This document shows positions 22,808 through 35,689 of a stretch of 64,000 nucleotides of DNA, piece by piece. The translations under genes were made by a program, and so were the position numbers. Within the stretch, counting starts at the first letter, position 1. Each line of letters opens with the position of its first letter. This stretch comes from Papio anubis (taxonomy: Eukaryota; Chordata; Mammalia; Primates; Cercopithecidae), in contig NC_044986.1 in NCBI RefSeq assembly GCF_008728515.1, positions 53,618,855-53,682,854 of the forward strand, given 5' to 3'. The notes under the pieces are model-generated. The model was not told the DNA's origin and did not search any database. It worked only from the letters and a program-made list of their open reading frames with translations.

Positions 22808-23780
22808 CTTTTGAAAAAAACATTTTGTTTATTTTTTTATTATTATTATTCCTTAAGTTCTGGGATACAGGTGCAGAATGTGCAGGTTTGTTACATAGGT
22901 ATACACGTGCCATGGTGGTTTGCTGCACCCATCAACCCATCATCTACATTAAGTATTTCTCCTAATGCTGTCCCTCTCCTAGTCTCTCACCCCCCATGAC
23001 AGGCCCCACTGTGTGATGTTCACCTCCCTGTGTCCATGTGCTCACATCATTCAGCTCCCACTTATGAGTGAGAACATGTGATGTTTGGTTTTCTGTTCCT
23101 GTGTTAGTTTGCTGAGAATGATGGCTTCCAACTTCATCCATGTCCCTGCAAAGGACATGAACTCATCCTTTTTCACAGCTGCATAGTATTCCACGGTGTA
23201 TATGTGCCACATTTGCTTTATCCAGTCTATCACTGATGGGCACTTGGGTTGGTTCCAACTGTTTGCTATTGTGAACTGTGCTGCAATAAACATACGTGTG
23301 CATGTGTCTTTATAGTAGAATGATTTATAATCCTTTGGGCATATACTTAGTAATGGGATTACTGGGTCAAATGGTATTTTTGATTCTAGGTCCTTGAGGA
23401 ATCACCACAGTGTCTTCTACAATGGCTGAACTAATTTACACTCCCACCAACAGTGTAAAAGCATTCCTAATTCTCCACACCCTCCCCAGTAGCTATTGTT
23501 TCTTGACTTTTTAATGATCACCATTCTAACTGGCATGAGATGGCATCTCATTGTGGTTTTGATTTGCATTTCACTAATGACCAGTGATGATGAGCTTTTT
23601 TTCATATGTTTGTTGGCTGCATAAATGTCTTCTTTTGAGAAGTGTCTGTTCATATACTTTGCCCACTTTTTGATGGAGTTGCTTGTTTTTTTCTTGTAAA
23701 TTTGTTTAAGTTCTTTAGAGATTCTGGATATTAGCCCTTTGTCAGATGGATAGATTGCAAACATTTTCTCCCATTCTGTA
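22808..23780 (-). mobile_element. L1PA 3' segment (antisense) of a 5'-inverted insertion
   Basis: L1PA 3' UTR and distal ORF2 in reverse, from the tail ('tattattattattcc' near 22840) to 'cccattctgtag' at 23780. TSD 'ctatgctagttttt' is perfect at 22794-22807 and 24268-24281 and borders a TTTT/AA endonuclease site. Between the left TSD and the L1 end lie about 25 extra bases (22808-22832) that are not L1 sequence. Confidence 0.93.
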
Positions 23781-24267
23781 GTCATCATGCTACCTGACTT
23801 CAAATTATAGTATAAGGCTACAGTAATCAAAACAGCATGGTTCTGGTACCAAAACAGATACATAGACTGATGGAACAGAACAGAGGCCTCAGAAATAACG
23901 CCACACATCTACAAACATCTGATCTTTGACATACCTGGAAAAAAAAATGGGGAAAGGATTCTCTGTTTGATAATTGGGGTTGGGAAAACTGGCTAGCCAT
24001 ACGCAGAAAACTGAAACTGGACCCCTTCCTTACACCTTTTCCAAAAATTAACTCAAGGTGGTTTAAAGACTTAAACGTAAGACCCAAAACCATAAAAATC
24101 CTAGAAGAAAACCTAGACAATACCATCCAGGACATAGGCATGGGCAAAGACTTCATGACTAAAACACCAAAAGCAATGGCAACAAAAGCCAAAATTGACA
24201 AATGAGATCTAATTAAACTAAAGATCTTCTGCACAGCAAATAGCTATCATCAGAGTGAACATGCAAC
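23781..24267 (+). mobile_element. L1PA inverted 5' segment of the same insertion
   Basis: Sense ORF2 text ('aaaacagcatggttctggta', 'ttgggaaaactggctagcca') ending at 'gaacatgcaacc', just where the 3' segment starts in L1 coordinates. Twin-priming structure. The element is 5' truncated and dead. Confidence 0.92.
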
Positions 24268-24281
24268 CTATGCTAGTTTTT

Positions 24282-24525
24282 TAATGGACCCAATTATAAT
24301 TTAATCCCAAAACTTTGTGACCTAGCTGTAAATCTTATCTTAATATATAGAAACATTTTAGGTACCTTTTTCATTTCCAATGTTATTATTGAATTATCTT
24401 TAGAACATCTTTCACCAATCTGAATGGGTTATTTTCTAGGACCGCTAAAAATCTGCCCTCTTGGCTGCATTTCTTGCCATCCTGACAACTGCAATGACTC
24501 TTTGGTTTCTGTACCACACATCAAT
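24282..24525. repeat. Diverged duplication copy A, right part
   Basis: Aligns with 36385-36625: 'cttatcttaatatatagaaa' against 'cttatctcaatatatacaaa', 'ttaggtacctttt' against 'cgggtacctttt', and 'cttggctgcatttcttgcca' against 'ttgggctgcatttactgtca'. Confidence 0.62.
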
Positions 24526-24695
24526 TATAGCATTTATTGCATCACACTGCTCTCATTTATGAACTGGTTGTCAGCAAATTGAGGCAGAAACCATAGATTA
24601 TTTGTATTTCTAATCATCCAAGCCTGACACAATAATCAGTGCATAATAGATACTCAGAGAGTATCTGAAGAATTGAAAGAATAAATGCTGTAGCT
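24526..24695 (+). mobile_element. L2 LINE 3' end
   Basis: L2 terminal text: a 'tgaggcagaaaccatagatt' block, 'gcataatagatactcag', and the terminal 'gaagaattgaaagaataaat' repeat. Confidence 0.65.
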
Positions 24696-24889
24696 TAGAA
24701 ACTGTAGTGGAAGCCATCATGAATAAAATTCCAGTGACTTAAATTGGCTACAATTTATACAGTGCTATTTAGGATGGAATTGATTTTTTCTGTGGTTAAG
24801 TCACAATAGGTTTAAGTGGATTCACCTAAAATTTATTAATATGTTTGTCCTAATAAAATAATCAAAATAACCATAACCATCACAAGCTT

Positions 24890-25050
24890 CAATTTTCTGT
24901 TAAGAGCAAGGAACTTTACTAAGCTCTGATGCATGGCATATACTTTACCTTAATGGAGCACTGCTATCATATTCAAGATAGAATTGTATATTAAGATACA
25001 GATGATGATATAAGGTTACATGTACCAAGTGACATATAAGAGCTTGAAGG
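24890..25050 (+). mobile_element. MIR-family SINE remnant
   Basis: 'ggaactttactaagctctga', then a 'cagatgatgatataaggtta' block and 'ccaagtgacatataagagct', in MIR order. Diverged. Confidence 0.5.
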
Positions 25051-27140
25051 GAAAAGTGTTAAAATAAACCTTACATTATTTTATTCCTGTGAGACTTCCA
25101 CAGTCTTTGATTATGGCCAATGTCTATTTAAAGGAACAATTTCAAATTACCAGTCAAAGAATGAAACTTGCTAAATAATTTTAACATTTACAATACATTT
25201 TCTATCAGGCAAGACTCTTTTCCTTCATGTACCAGAGAAGTGGGATCTGGTGCATTTCATGGAATCTTAATGTGGAATTTAATATGTAACCTTTATGATC
25301 TAATTATTTAAACAAAGAGGTAATGAAATTCATGATCTAATAAAAGCATTTATTATGAACATTGTACATTGTAATCATTTAATTTTTCTTAGTTTTACTT
25401 ATGATCCAAAATTAAATTAAATTGTGATTATAAAACACAATACATCTGACCACTACTTTCTTTATAATTGATTAAATTATGATTTAACATCTCATTTGTG
25501 GTAGTAATTATGTTATACTAGGTTTATTAAATTATTTGGCTGTGAATATTTTTCTTAGCCTTAGAAACAAATTGCATTACCCTCCAACCTGTCAAATATT
25601 GATAAAGTTTTAAATTATAAAGATTTAAAGTCCATTCTAGGATTTAAATTACTTTGCAAATTGGAGGTTCATGTACATGTACATCTGTATGTGCATGTAT
25701 CTCTCTCTATTTAGGCTGACCATTTAGTAATCAGACTCATAACAATAAATGTAAAATATAATAATCAGTAACAGCAATAAGTAAGCCCTAGCAAAAATAT
25801 AGATGTGAACATGAATATGATAATTGGTGTATAGTGATTAAAGAGAGAAACAGAGGTAAAATAGATATAACAATGACCGAATTGTGTGGAGGAATAATTT
25901 AATCCAAGATACTACAAGAATCACAAAAAAAAAATGTTCTTGACAATGACAGAATGTCAAACCAACAAGGAATAATTACAGGCTAACACAACATTAATCC
26001 TTAAACAGTAGTTATTGGAGATGATTATTCTTGAAATAGATAGATGCAAACACATGGTTCCCCTCTTGCCTATCTTATTCTGGGATACTTCACAAGGATC
26101 TAGCAGAGTCTAATATTATCCTCTAGATGCTGGCGGGGACATACATAACAGGAAGTTGTCAAAAACCACCTTAGATCCTTTCATATACAATTTCTGTGCT
26201 ATAAGAATGAACTGTTTTTGTCTTAAAGCACTTGGATAATTTCTTATTCCATCATTTCAAGAAGTGAAACATAAATCATTTTTTTCCCTTAGTTCTTTTA
26301 ACTAGTTGGGATGGCTAGGAAGCACGTGTAGGGATGGAATAGAAATGCAAATGGTTTATTAGGAAATAACACTTGTGAAGATAGAAAGGAAGCAGGATTG
26401 GGCTGAGGCCTTTGCAAGCCCGATGGGAAACTCCAGAGCAAATACTGCTTATTAGCAAAATATTACCTTGCTCAATCATCGGTTTGGGGTCACCCCTAGG
26501 AGACCATTACCTCTGTTTCAAAGACCTTATAGATAGAGGCCATCAGCCAACCAACAGTCTTTGAAGGTAGGCAGCAAGTACTTCCCTGTCAAGAGACCTG
26601 AGTGTCACACACTATGAATGCCACACTCCTCAATAGTATCTTTATAAAGTGTAGTCCTAGTTCAAGATTCAAAACCCCATCGTTTTGATTTCATTATGGG
26701 GAAAAACTATAGACACACTTCTTTTACTATGGCTTTCCTCAAGAGAATTCACGGAGGCTCCACCCATACCATCGTATGCTGTGTGATATGCTGCCTGTGA
26801 TACACTTGCCAACCTGGAGGGTGACTTTTCCCAACAAACAGTACTTCCTGTGCCTGTTGCGTTTGTTTCGTGGTATGTCTTTTCCTCTTACAAAGCAAAG
26901 AGAAAAAGGCACTTCTTTTTGATTTACGAGATGAGAAAAAAATTATATCACATTGATGATTCCCGCATCATGCAATTAGGCATGTCAGTCCAGCCCTTAG
27001 TAGCTGAATCTGCATGTTAATATCCAATCATGTTGTTACCAATTTCAGAAGGCCTATAGAAATGCAGACATTTGAGTCCTCTCATATTAACTTCATAGAT
27101 ACCTGAGATCATCATCTTAATATTCTCAAGACTTATTGGG
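25051..27140. other. Single-copy AT-rich DNA; possible LTR-like patch at 26290-26690
   Basis: No gene seen. The 26290-26690 patch ('tggtttattaggaaataac', 'ggtttggggtcacccc') has the feel of an antisense ERV1 LTR but stays unassigned. Confidence 0.45.
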
Positions 27141-27270
27141 CCAGACATGGTGCCTCATGCCTGTAATCCCAACAATTTGGGAGGTCTAGGCAAGAGGATT
27201 GCTTGAGCCCAGGAGTTGAAGACTAGCCTGGGCAACAAAGCAAGACCCCGTCTCAAAAAAAAAAAAAAAC
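27141..27270 (+). mobile_element. FLAM (free left Alu monomer)
   Basis: A single left-monomer Alu ending directly in an A tail after 'aagaccccgtctc', with no right monomer. Old ('caagaggattgcttgagccc'). FLAMs precede dimeric Alu in primate evolution. Confidence 0.85.
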
Positions 27271-28634
27271 AGTCAATTTACAATTTAGGATCCTGCTTCG
27301 GAGTCAAGAAAGATCTTATTTTATGTGATTCCAAGTGTGGTGCTGTTTTCAGAAGGTTGATGAAGATTGGTTTCAGCATGTAAATTTGCAATCAAGAACA
27401 GAAGCACAAGGCATGGAAGAAAAGCACAGAGAATGAACCAGTGTGAATAAAAGTAAAAGCTAGAAAGATTTTCGGAGGAATCTGGGAGAACATTTTCACC
27501 TGATAAGTGAACTTCAGCTTGCTTTGTGTATCAGTCAATTCCCAGGAGTCTCTGCTAATAGTAGAGAGGAACTACAGTTAAACTTGCTCCTACAGAAATC
27601 AGCTCTAAATTCCTGAGGATGCTGGCTTGACTTTTTCTTACTGGAGCACTGCAGATCACCAACTTTCGACAGAGCCAAGAGTCAAGACAAGGCTTAAAAC
27701 TAGAAACTTCCCTTTCCTCAATAACAGAGCATATCACCTTGTAATAAAACACTTTGTCTAGTTTTTACATGTTCCAAAATGACTATTGTTTATAATGAAG
27801 TTCTAAGCTAAGACTTTTTACGTGAATTAGATCCAATAACCGACTGAATAGCTCAGGATGGGTCATGCCATTGTGAGACTTTATGTCACAGTTTACTTGT
27901 GTTCCAGTGTGAATATTGGTGTTCTTAGAAGGAAATAAAATATACTGAGCAGTCACTTCTAAAATATGATTCTTTTTCTATGTTCATATTAGCACTTCCC
28001 GATTAACAATTCCATGAGATAATTTTATTAAAGCAAATGAAGATATTATAAATTTCAAAGCTACACTATAGTAGCCCTTTTACTTTTTAAACACAATATG
28101 ATATTTCAAGTATGATTAATGTGAATTTCCAGAGAAGATTTAATATTCTTAACACATTAAACTCAAAGGTAACAGCCAGTAATTATCCCTAGGAAATGAC
28201 TGAGTCCATAAACTGTTCAGCCTTCATCTTTGTAGATCAATTTCTAGCAAATAAAAATAGTGATGGACCAGGTATACTTTTACAGGAATTACCTTTCCAA
28301 ATCAATGATTTTGACACAATAGCATCCTCTTGGTTAAAAAGAGAACAGTTCAAATAATTATTTTAATAGTTAAACAGACGTATAAGAAAGTATGTAAAGG
28401 AAGGGCTATGCTCAGACTGACAGAGCTAGATAATTATCTGGGATATATTTAAGTGAATTTTTCACCAATAAAATGCAAACTTCTGCCTCCTATTTGGAAA
28501 CCCCTAAGGGATAAGCACCCCACTGTGCTGAAATAAGCAAATTCAAAATGTAGGTGAATATTTTAAATTCAGCAAACTGGATCAATTCTTCCCTAGATCA
28601 GTCATCTATAGAGTGTTCTGGAGGAAAGATGTGA
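27271..28634. other. Single-copy DNA
   Basis: Nothing recognised on either strand. Confidence 0.6.
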
Positions 28635-28860
28635 ACATTTACTAAGTTCCAGACACTAGAGTAGGTGTTTTACACTTACCCTGATGTTTTATTGCCTCAG
28701 CAGTTCTGCAAGGCAGTTTTTATTATCTTTCACGTATATGGAGAAATTTGAGGTGCCCAAGGACTAAGTAACACATATTAACACTTGCTAAGTAGAGAGT
28801 TAGACCTGACAGGTTTTCAGCAACCAAATTCTGTCTTTGTGAAATTCTCTGTTACCTCAT
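28635..28860 (+). mobile_element. MIR SINE, nearly full length
   Basis: Ordered MIR matches: 'acatttactaagttccagac', 'gtgttttacacttaccctga', 'gcaaggcagtttttattat', 'gcccaaggactaagtaacac' and 'agttagacctgacagg'. Confidence 0.78.
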
Positions 28861-29880
28861 AGTCACCACCAAATTACTGTACTTGAGTCTCAGTGAAGGT
28901 TTGGTAAATGAATTTGAAATTCTTTTGATGTTGTTTGTTTTTTTCTATACCCAAATATATTAATAGTGCATTTTCCTAATAAGATATTTAGCTTACATTT
29001 ATGACCCTTTGAAATATTAAGTTAATATACTGACAAATTCAGACTATAACGTTTCCGAAAGAAAGTATCCTGGTAAACGTGGACTACAGATACCCTTCAA
29101 ACCGCCTTATTGTCATGGTTACCTACTCTGCCTACCTCCAACAGGCTCTGATTCCCTAATATTTATCTTAACCATATATTGTCAGTAATGTGCATAGCAC
29201 TGAAGGCAGAGATGAGAAAAAGATGAGTGAGTAATAATTAGGCCCGGTCATTATGTATGCTACCATTCTTATGAATTAATTGAGAAAAAGTATAATTTCA
29301 TATTTAGAATATATACAATATAGAATATCAAATGCAAAGATTCAGAAATTTTATTTTACTCTGGGATTAGAAAACACCTTTGAATAGGTTTAAATTATCC
29401 CTTCCTTTAGTCCCGATCTTGGAGTTTTTATAGTTAAATATAACTATAATCTGAAAAGTTGCTGAAATCTTTGTGCTTAGTCTCTCGTGCAAGAGCCCAA
29501 AATAGACTCAGAAACATATTACACAGATTGCTCATGTTTCTAGAAACATGAATCCCTGGAGATTTGTTTAAAGGTAATTGTAATTTAATTATAATGCACA
29601 TGCACACAATATAATGTAGTGTCTTTACCTTTTGTAATTTACCTTCGTTTTTAAACGCCACTCAAAATAATAAATGCAAATTCCTATTAATAAATGTGGG
29701 AGTTTTATTAAAACAGCGATTAAAAAGAAATACCATTCTAGAGACTTAACATTTACTCAAAAACTCTTACTGCTCTCATGTAAATGATGATGCTAAGAGA
29801 CAGCTTTAATTTGATGTTGGCTAATGCTGTGCTTTGCTGAAATATTCAAGTCAAGATATTGTATACATTAGGAGGAATCT
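28861..29880. other. Single-copy AT-rich DNA
   Basis: Nothing recognised. Confidence 0.6.
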
Positions 29881-29884
29881 CTGT

Positions 29885-30063
29885 GATAACTAGAAGGTGG
29901 AACTGACCAGGAAGAGATAAAAGGGAAAATTTTGAAGTGATGAAAAATGTTTATAGTTTTGTTTGTTGATGGTTACCAGAGTGCATATATTTGTCAAAAC
30001 TCATTGAACTCTACACTAAAAATGAATACATTTTGTTGCATGTAAATTATATAAAACTTCTTT
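29885..30063 (+). mobile_element. L1M 3' UTR, sense
   Basis: 'gttgatggttaccagagtgc', 'atttgtcaaaactcattgaa' and 'catgtaaattatataaaact', the end of an old L1M. Confidence 0.72.
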
Positions 30064-31344
30064 TATAACATAAAACTTTTGTGATATTAAAGCTTTTATG
30101 CTGTAAAATATTTTATATCATAAAACTTCTTAAAATACACATGTTAACTATACAAAAGAATAATATTGAGGAAAGTTATGTTTATTGAAAAAACTGTTTT
30201 TTTGTATACTAGATTCCTATTAACCTGATATCTAAAACTACTAGAATGCTGATATTTTTGTTTGTATAATATTGCTACTAAATACTTTTAAATATCTGAT
30301 TCATTTCTGCCTTGGGATGTAAAAGAAGTTACTACCTGAATTAAAATTTAAAATCAAACAAATTTAAAATTTACTTCTGGTTAAAATATTATCCAGGTTT
30401 TGATACTGTCATTAGATTATTAATACCGTAGGCGATTATGTGGCTGGGCATCTTTTCTCAGATTTAATTTTTGTATATAAGTAAAATTTCTATCAGCTTA
30501 GGGCTCTTTCATATATACAAAACCAAAGTTCACTTAAAAATTAGCTTCCAACCATAAAATCCACCTTAAGGACACTAATTTAATTTAATGTGACAGATAA
30601 TGTTTGTTGTCAAAATCGCTGCTCTTGTGTGTCACAATGGAAACATGTAGCCTCAGGATAGTTTTATAGTCAATTTTATTCTGTAATTTTTCTTGAATAA
30701 TACTAACATAAGGAAGTTTATGGCCATAAGAATGTTAGACAAAAGTGCATTCAATTATCTAAAGATTTTCTAATTGCCTAGAAGCAGATATCATACTTAA
30801 TGAAAACCTTGCTAGAGCCATATTCAATATAAATTTTAATGGTATTTCACTTATTAAACATGTAAGTTTTTTTGTTTGCTTGAAGATGTATTCCCTGTTG
30901 TATCATTATTAAATTCTGTCTTCAACTGATACATGATCCAATTATTATTAGAACTGAGGTCAAAATGGTCTCCCTTGACTATTTCATTGGTATCTTTATA
31001 GCGAATAAACTGTTGAAGTTGATAGGGACAGGGGAAGAAAGCCAAGTCAAGCATGCTTGCATGGTGAGTGTGGAACCAAAGCTACAGTGTAGGTTTCCAT
31101 TTGCCTGGGGATGTCCATTTCCTTCCATAATTTTTCACTATTTAAACTACTAAAAACATTATACAATAATATTCCTTCCCCTTCTCTTGGAACAATACTA
31201 TCAAAAACACAAATGCACACATGGGTGCTGAAATTGGGTGATAAATCATAATAACTGAAACATGATTTTTAAAACATATAAGGAATAAATTTTAGAATCA
31301 TCTGTGCTGCTGTGTGGTTCAATATTTCTTCTCCTGCCCCAAAT
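30064..31344. other. Single-copy AT-rich DNA
   Basis: No gene or repeat recognised. Confidence 0.6.
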
Positions 31345-31515
31345 TTACAAAACTGTTTTATTGAGGTATAACTGACATACAAAAAAAAAAAAACCTTGTT
31401 GCTTAAAGTATGCATTTTGGTATGTTTTGTGAAATGTAGATATAGCCTTGAAACAATCACCACCATCAAAATAATGAACATATTCATTACCCTCAAAAGT
31501 TTTCTCATGTGCCTT
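31345..31515 (-). mobile_element. L1M 3' UTR, antisense
   Basis: 'ttattgaggtataactgaca', then 'aatcaccaccatcaaaataa' and 'ccctcaaaagttttctcatg'. An A12 run interrupts it near 31381. Confidence 0.72.
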
Positions 31516-31766
31516 TATATAAAACACAGCCCTGTTATAACTGACATTGACTATAACTGTCAGAAATCCTTTTATATTTACCACAGAAGAATAATAAACA
31601 TACAAACACTTTTAAATAGAGAAGGTCCATTTCTCCATTCATTGATTACAAATATATCAGCTTTTAAAACATATGTAACAACATTCTCCTCTTCTACTGT
31701 GCAAGATATTTTGAGTTGTTTGTTTTCAAATTTTGAGCTAAACTGGTCATTGTGTGCTCTGAATTA

Positions 31767-31952
31767 ATGATTTTCAAACTTTACATAACCTTAGAATCAC
31801 ATGTGAAGTTTAATAAAACCCAAGTCACTGGTATTCACCCTTAGAGTTTCTGATTCAGTAGGTTTTGGGTGGGGCTAAAAAAATTATTTTTAACACGTTC
31901 TCACATGATGCTGCTGATGTTAATCTGGAGATCATTCTTTCAAAGCCAATGG
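31767..31952 (+). mobile_element. MER5A (hAT-Charlie) DNA transposon
   Basis: About 186 bp with the MER5A order: 'ttttcaaactttacataacc', 'tagaatcacatgtgaag', 'gagtttctgattcagtaggt' and 'tcacatgatgctgctgatg'. The terminal inverted repeats are decayed. Confidence 0.85.
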
Positions 31953-32097
31953 TCTAAATTACTCCCATTTTATTTCACTTCCAAAACAAATTTTATGGTA
32001 CAACATGTTAAAAATTAACACAATAGTAAGGCTAGTTTGAATATTGTCCAAAAACTGCTCCATTAAAGAATTAAAATTTGATCTTCCAAGTGAAGTA

Positions 32098-32125
32098 TTT
32101 AAAAAAAAAAAAAAAAAAAAAAAAA
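32098..32125 (+). repeat. A-homopolymer tract
   Basis: About 26 consecutive A. The adjoining sequence is not a recognisable retroelement. Confidence 0.9.
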
Positions 32126-32328
32126 GAAGTAGATTTAGCAGAGTGTTTTTTAGTGTAAAGTAGACAAATAAAGAGATATAGATGACATGAGAGCCATTTT
32201 TATCCTGCAGAACCTTTAAGAGGCTAGGGTCTTGAAGAAACAAGGCAAGAAGGTGTTATGGGTGAGACACAGATTAAAAATAGGAAGATGGTTTATATGT
32301 TAATATAAAAAGAAGATGCTCCCTTTTT

Positions 32329-32634
32329 TTGTTGTTTTGTTTTTGTTTTTTTGAGACGGAGTCTGGCTCTGTCGCCCAGGCTGGAGTGCAGTGGCCGGAT
32401 CTCAGCTCACTGCAAGCTCCGCCTCCTGGGTTCCCGCCATTCTCCTGCCTCAGCCTCCTGAGTAGCTGGGACTACAGGCGCCCGCCACCTCGCCCGGCTA
32501 GTTTTTTGTATTTTTTAGTAGAGACAGGATTTCACTGGGTTAGCCAGGATGATCTCGATCTCCTGACCTCGTGATCCGCCCGTCTCGGCCTCGCAAAGTG
32601 CTGGGATTGCAGGCTTGAGCCACCGCGCCCGGCC
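32329..32634 (-). mobile_element. AluY, antisense, Old World monkey type, with 13-bp TSD
   Basis: Complete AluY with a perfect TSD 'atgctcccttttt' at 32316-32328 and 32636-32648. Diagnostic bases differ from the human AluY consensus: 'gtggccggatctcagctc', 'cacctcgcccggctagtttt' and 'ggcttgagccaccgcgccc'. I associate these with macaque/baboon AluY subfamilies. It is one of the youngest insertions in the window. Confidence 0.93.
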
Positions 32635-32829
32635 TATGCTCCCTTTTTAACACCAAATATAGAACACTAAAGGCTACGCACATACCCTTCAATGAGAGAC
32701 ACGCAATGTTCCCTATAGATATTAAACAATCTCAGATGAAAGACACTCACATGTCAATAAATAAGGATGCTCTAGGAAAAATGGCCTCCTGTTTGGCCAC
32801 TCCAAGAAAAAGACTATGCACAATACACA

Positions 32830-33585
32830 AATAGATTAAAAGTAAAAAGATAGGGAAAAAGATATCCTGTGCAAACAGTAACCAAAAGGGATCTGCAGTG
32901 GGTATACCAATGCCAGACAAAATATATTTTGAGACAAAAAAGTCTTTTTAATTAAAAGGAAGACTCTACATGCACTAGGATGTCTATAATTTTTTAAAAA
33001 ATTTTTTAATGAATAATAAGTATTAACAAGGATGTGGAGAAATTGGAACACTCATATATTGCTGATGGAAATGTAAGAGTGCAGTTACTGTGGAAAAGTT
33101 TGGCAGTTCCATAAATTATTAAAAACAGAGTCACCATATAGCCTAGCATTCTACTCAGAGAATTGAGAACATAGGTTCACATAATTGTTAATAGCAACCC
33201 TATTCATAGTAAGAAAAAGGTGGAAACAACTCAAATGTCCTTTAACTAAATGGATAAACAAAATGTGGTATATCTATAAAATGGAATTCTATTCAGCCAT
33301 AAAGAGAAATGAAGTATTGATACGTGATGCAACATAGATGAAACTTGGATCGCTAATTGAAAGAAGCCAGTTTTAAAGGCCACATCTTATGTAGTTTCAT
33401 TTATATGAAATGTTCAGAACAGACAAAGCAATAGAGACTGGAAGCAGATTAATGGTTGAAAATGTTCTGGAATTAGATAGTGGTGCTAGTTGTACAACAC
33501 GTAAATGTATTTAATGCCACTACATTGTTCACTGTAAATGGTGAATTTTTATATGAATTTGATCTCAATAAATAAATAGATGATA
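32830..33585 (+). mobile_element. L1M, sense, internally deleted
   Basis: ORF2 text ('ggatgtggagaaattggaac', 'aaatgtcctttaactaaatg', 'ggaattctattcagccataa') followed by 3' UTR to 'atctcaataaataaatagat'. The 5' part comes from further upstream in ORF2, so an internal deletion lies near 32950. Confidence 0.8.
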
Positions 33586-33653
33586 GTGTATGAGAAGAGG
33601 TTGGATGTTGCCTAATGTATACCTGTGTTCGAAGATAGAGAAATGTACAAGAA

Positions 33654-33682
33654 AAAATAATAATAATAATAATAATAATAAT
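33654..33682 (+). repeat. (TAA)n microsatellite
   Basis: About nine TAA units. Confidence 0.95.
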
Positions 33683-35079
33683 TTGATCATACATTTTGCA
33701 TACATTTACAAGGATTTATTGTTAGATCCCAATCAATACTCTGAACAAAAATTGTACAGTAATAAATCTAGAAGGTTCAAAACATGTGATGATGTAACGA
33801 GTTCATAAATGCCTCATAGAGTTTGCTAATTTCCCGTTTACATTTTCCTTATTCTTTTAAATATTTTTGCTACTCTTTTGTGATCAAAGTTAGCTACATT
33901 TATTATACAACATTTAGAAAATGTATTAATATACAAAGATGCAAATGAACATGATACATAATCTCACATAACATATCTTCTTATAGTTATATGGACTACA
34001 TCTATATGTGAACAAGACCGACAGAAATGAACAGATATAAAGAAATCAGCACAGACATACATGCATATAAAATATTTGTTGTGAAATGCCATCAAAGCAA
34101 AAGAAACTGGTTTTCAAATTGTGTAGATTTTCCGTCTTTGACATACCAGAGAAATAATGATATTCCCATTCATTGCAAAAGATGCAATTTTGTAAAATTG
34201 TGTGCATTTATATTTAAAAATTGAAAAATATGTGTTTTATATTTAAAAGTTAAAAATTCATATGTTCACTTTTGTGGCTATTTCCCACATTAAATTATTC
34301 CATGAGTGTTTTCCAACTCATGATGTATTTTCCGAAATCAATATTTTTAAAGAATGAAAAGCATTATTTTACATGTATGTGCTAAGTTTAGTATAACTCC
34401 CAATTTCAGATGTCTAGGTATTTTCAGATTGATTTATTTTTTAAAAAGTTTTTTTCTAATATAAATAACACCAAAGAATAGCACCAAACACTGTAACCAT
34501 TTATCTATCTCTTTGTTCTTTTACTACCATGTTATTTTAATTTTAGTATTTTGTAATGTATTTTAATGTTCAGTAACAGATAGTCCCCTTATTTTATGAG
34601 ACTCTACATTTGGCTGTAATATTTTTTTTCTGCAAATTAGTGTTAGAAAAATATGTTGGATCGTCAAAATTCTAAATAGGTTTTGATTTAATCTGTATGA
34701 AAGACATAAATTAGTGCACAAAAGATCTGTCATCCTATCTTTTAACAGTATTTAATCTCTCTCTCCAAGGCACATGGTGAATTTCATTTAACACTTGGCA
34801 AAATTTTATAGTTTTCATCTTGGAAATTCTATATTTTGTTCCTGTTATTTCTGTGTGTTATATGTTTTCAGTTATGGTAAGTAGGAATTTTATTATGTTT
34901 TATAGATTTATTGCATATTTATTACACATTTTATCCCTTAAGAGAGGTTTTATATTTTTATTGTAATTACATAATTTTTATTGATAAGATATTTTAAATT
35001 TTGCCAACTACCTTTCAGCATTTGTGGGAGAAAATTATGTGTCACTGTATTACTGATTTTTCTTATGAAACAATTTCTT
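33683..35079. other. Single-copy AT-rich DNA
   Basis: No gene seen. A weak antisense-L1 flavour around 34780-34990 is not firm enough to call. Confidence 0.55.
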
Positions 35080-35345
35080 TGAGGTATCACAATACCACAT
35101 AAAACTCATCCATTTTAAATGTACAAGTCAATATTCCTTGAAAGTCTATGGAGTTGTGCAACCATCACCACACACCCAATTTAGAACACTTCCATCATCA
35201 CAAAATTTTCCCTCATTACTTTCTGCAGTTATTCTGCTTCGACCTCTGTCCTGGGAAACTATTGATCAACTTTCTGTCTCTAACCCTTTTTAGTCATTTC
35301 ATATAAAAGTAATTATATGTATTTTTTGTTCATTTTGGTTCTCTC
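35080..35345 (-). mobile_element. L1M (ME-like) 3' UTR, antisense
   Basis: 'gaggtatcacaataccacat', 'gttgtgcaaccatcaccaca', 'acactaggcac'-free distal text and 'catttcatataaaagtaat'. It may once have been continuous with the antisense ORF2 piece at 35775-36080. Confidence 0.72.
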
Positions 35346-35689
35346 AAGTACTGTAAAGGGTCTGTAATTTTTATCCCATTTTCAAGATAAGAAGTGATTG
35401 TGCCACATTTTTATTGATGCTGGCAGAGAGGAAGGATAGCTATCACTCATGACAACAGCATTATGCAGAGTATAAGCATGTTTTTGTGTCAGTTCCCCAG
35501 ACCCCAGTTCTCACAGACTGACATGAAAAGGGCCAGGTGAGATCTATACATACATTGGGTTGTAGTAACCAGACAGGGACACTGAGGTTTAGCAATTTTA
35601 TAACAGGGAGTTAGCATGCCTGGCCTATGCTCAGGAGGGAGATACCATATCTGCATTCCAAGGCTGTTCCCTGTGCAGATATCCTTGAA
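35346..35689. other. Unassigned DNA between two L1M pieces
   Basis: Contains a short MIR/L2-like phrase ('gggacactgaggtttagcaa', near 35576). Otherwise nothing recognised. Confidence 0.45.

Noticed and set aside
23417..24234. 163- and 135-codon reverse-strand frames
   Set aside because: Both are L1 ORF2 pieces, or their antisense, read across the inversion junction.
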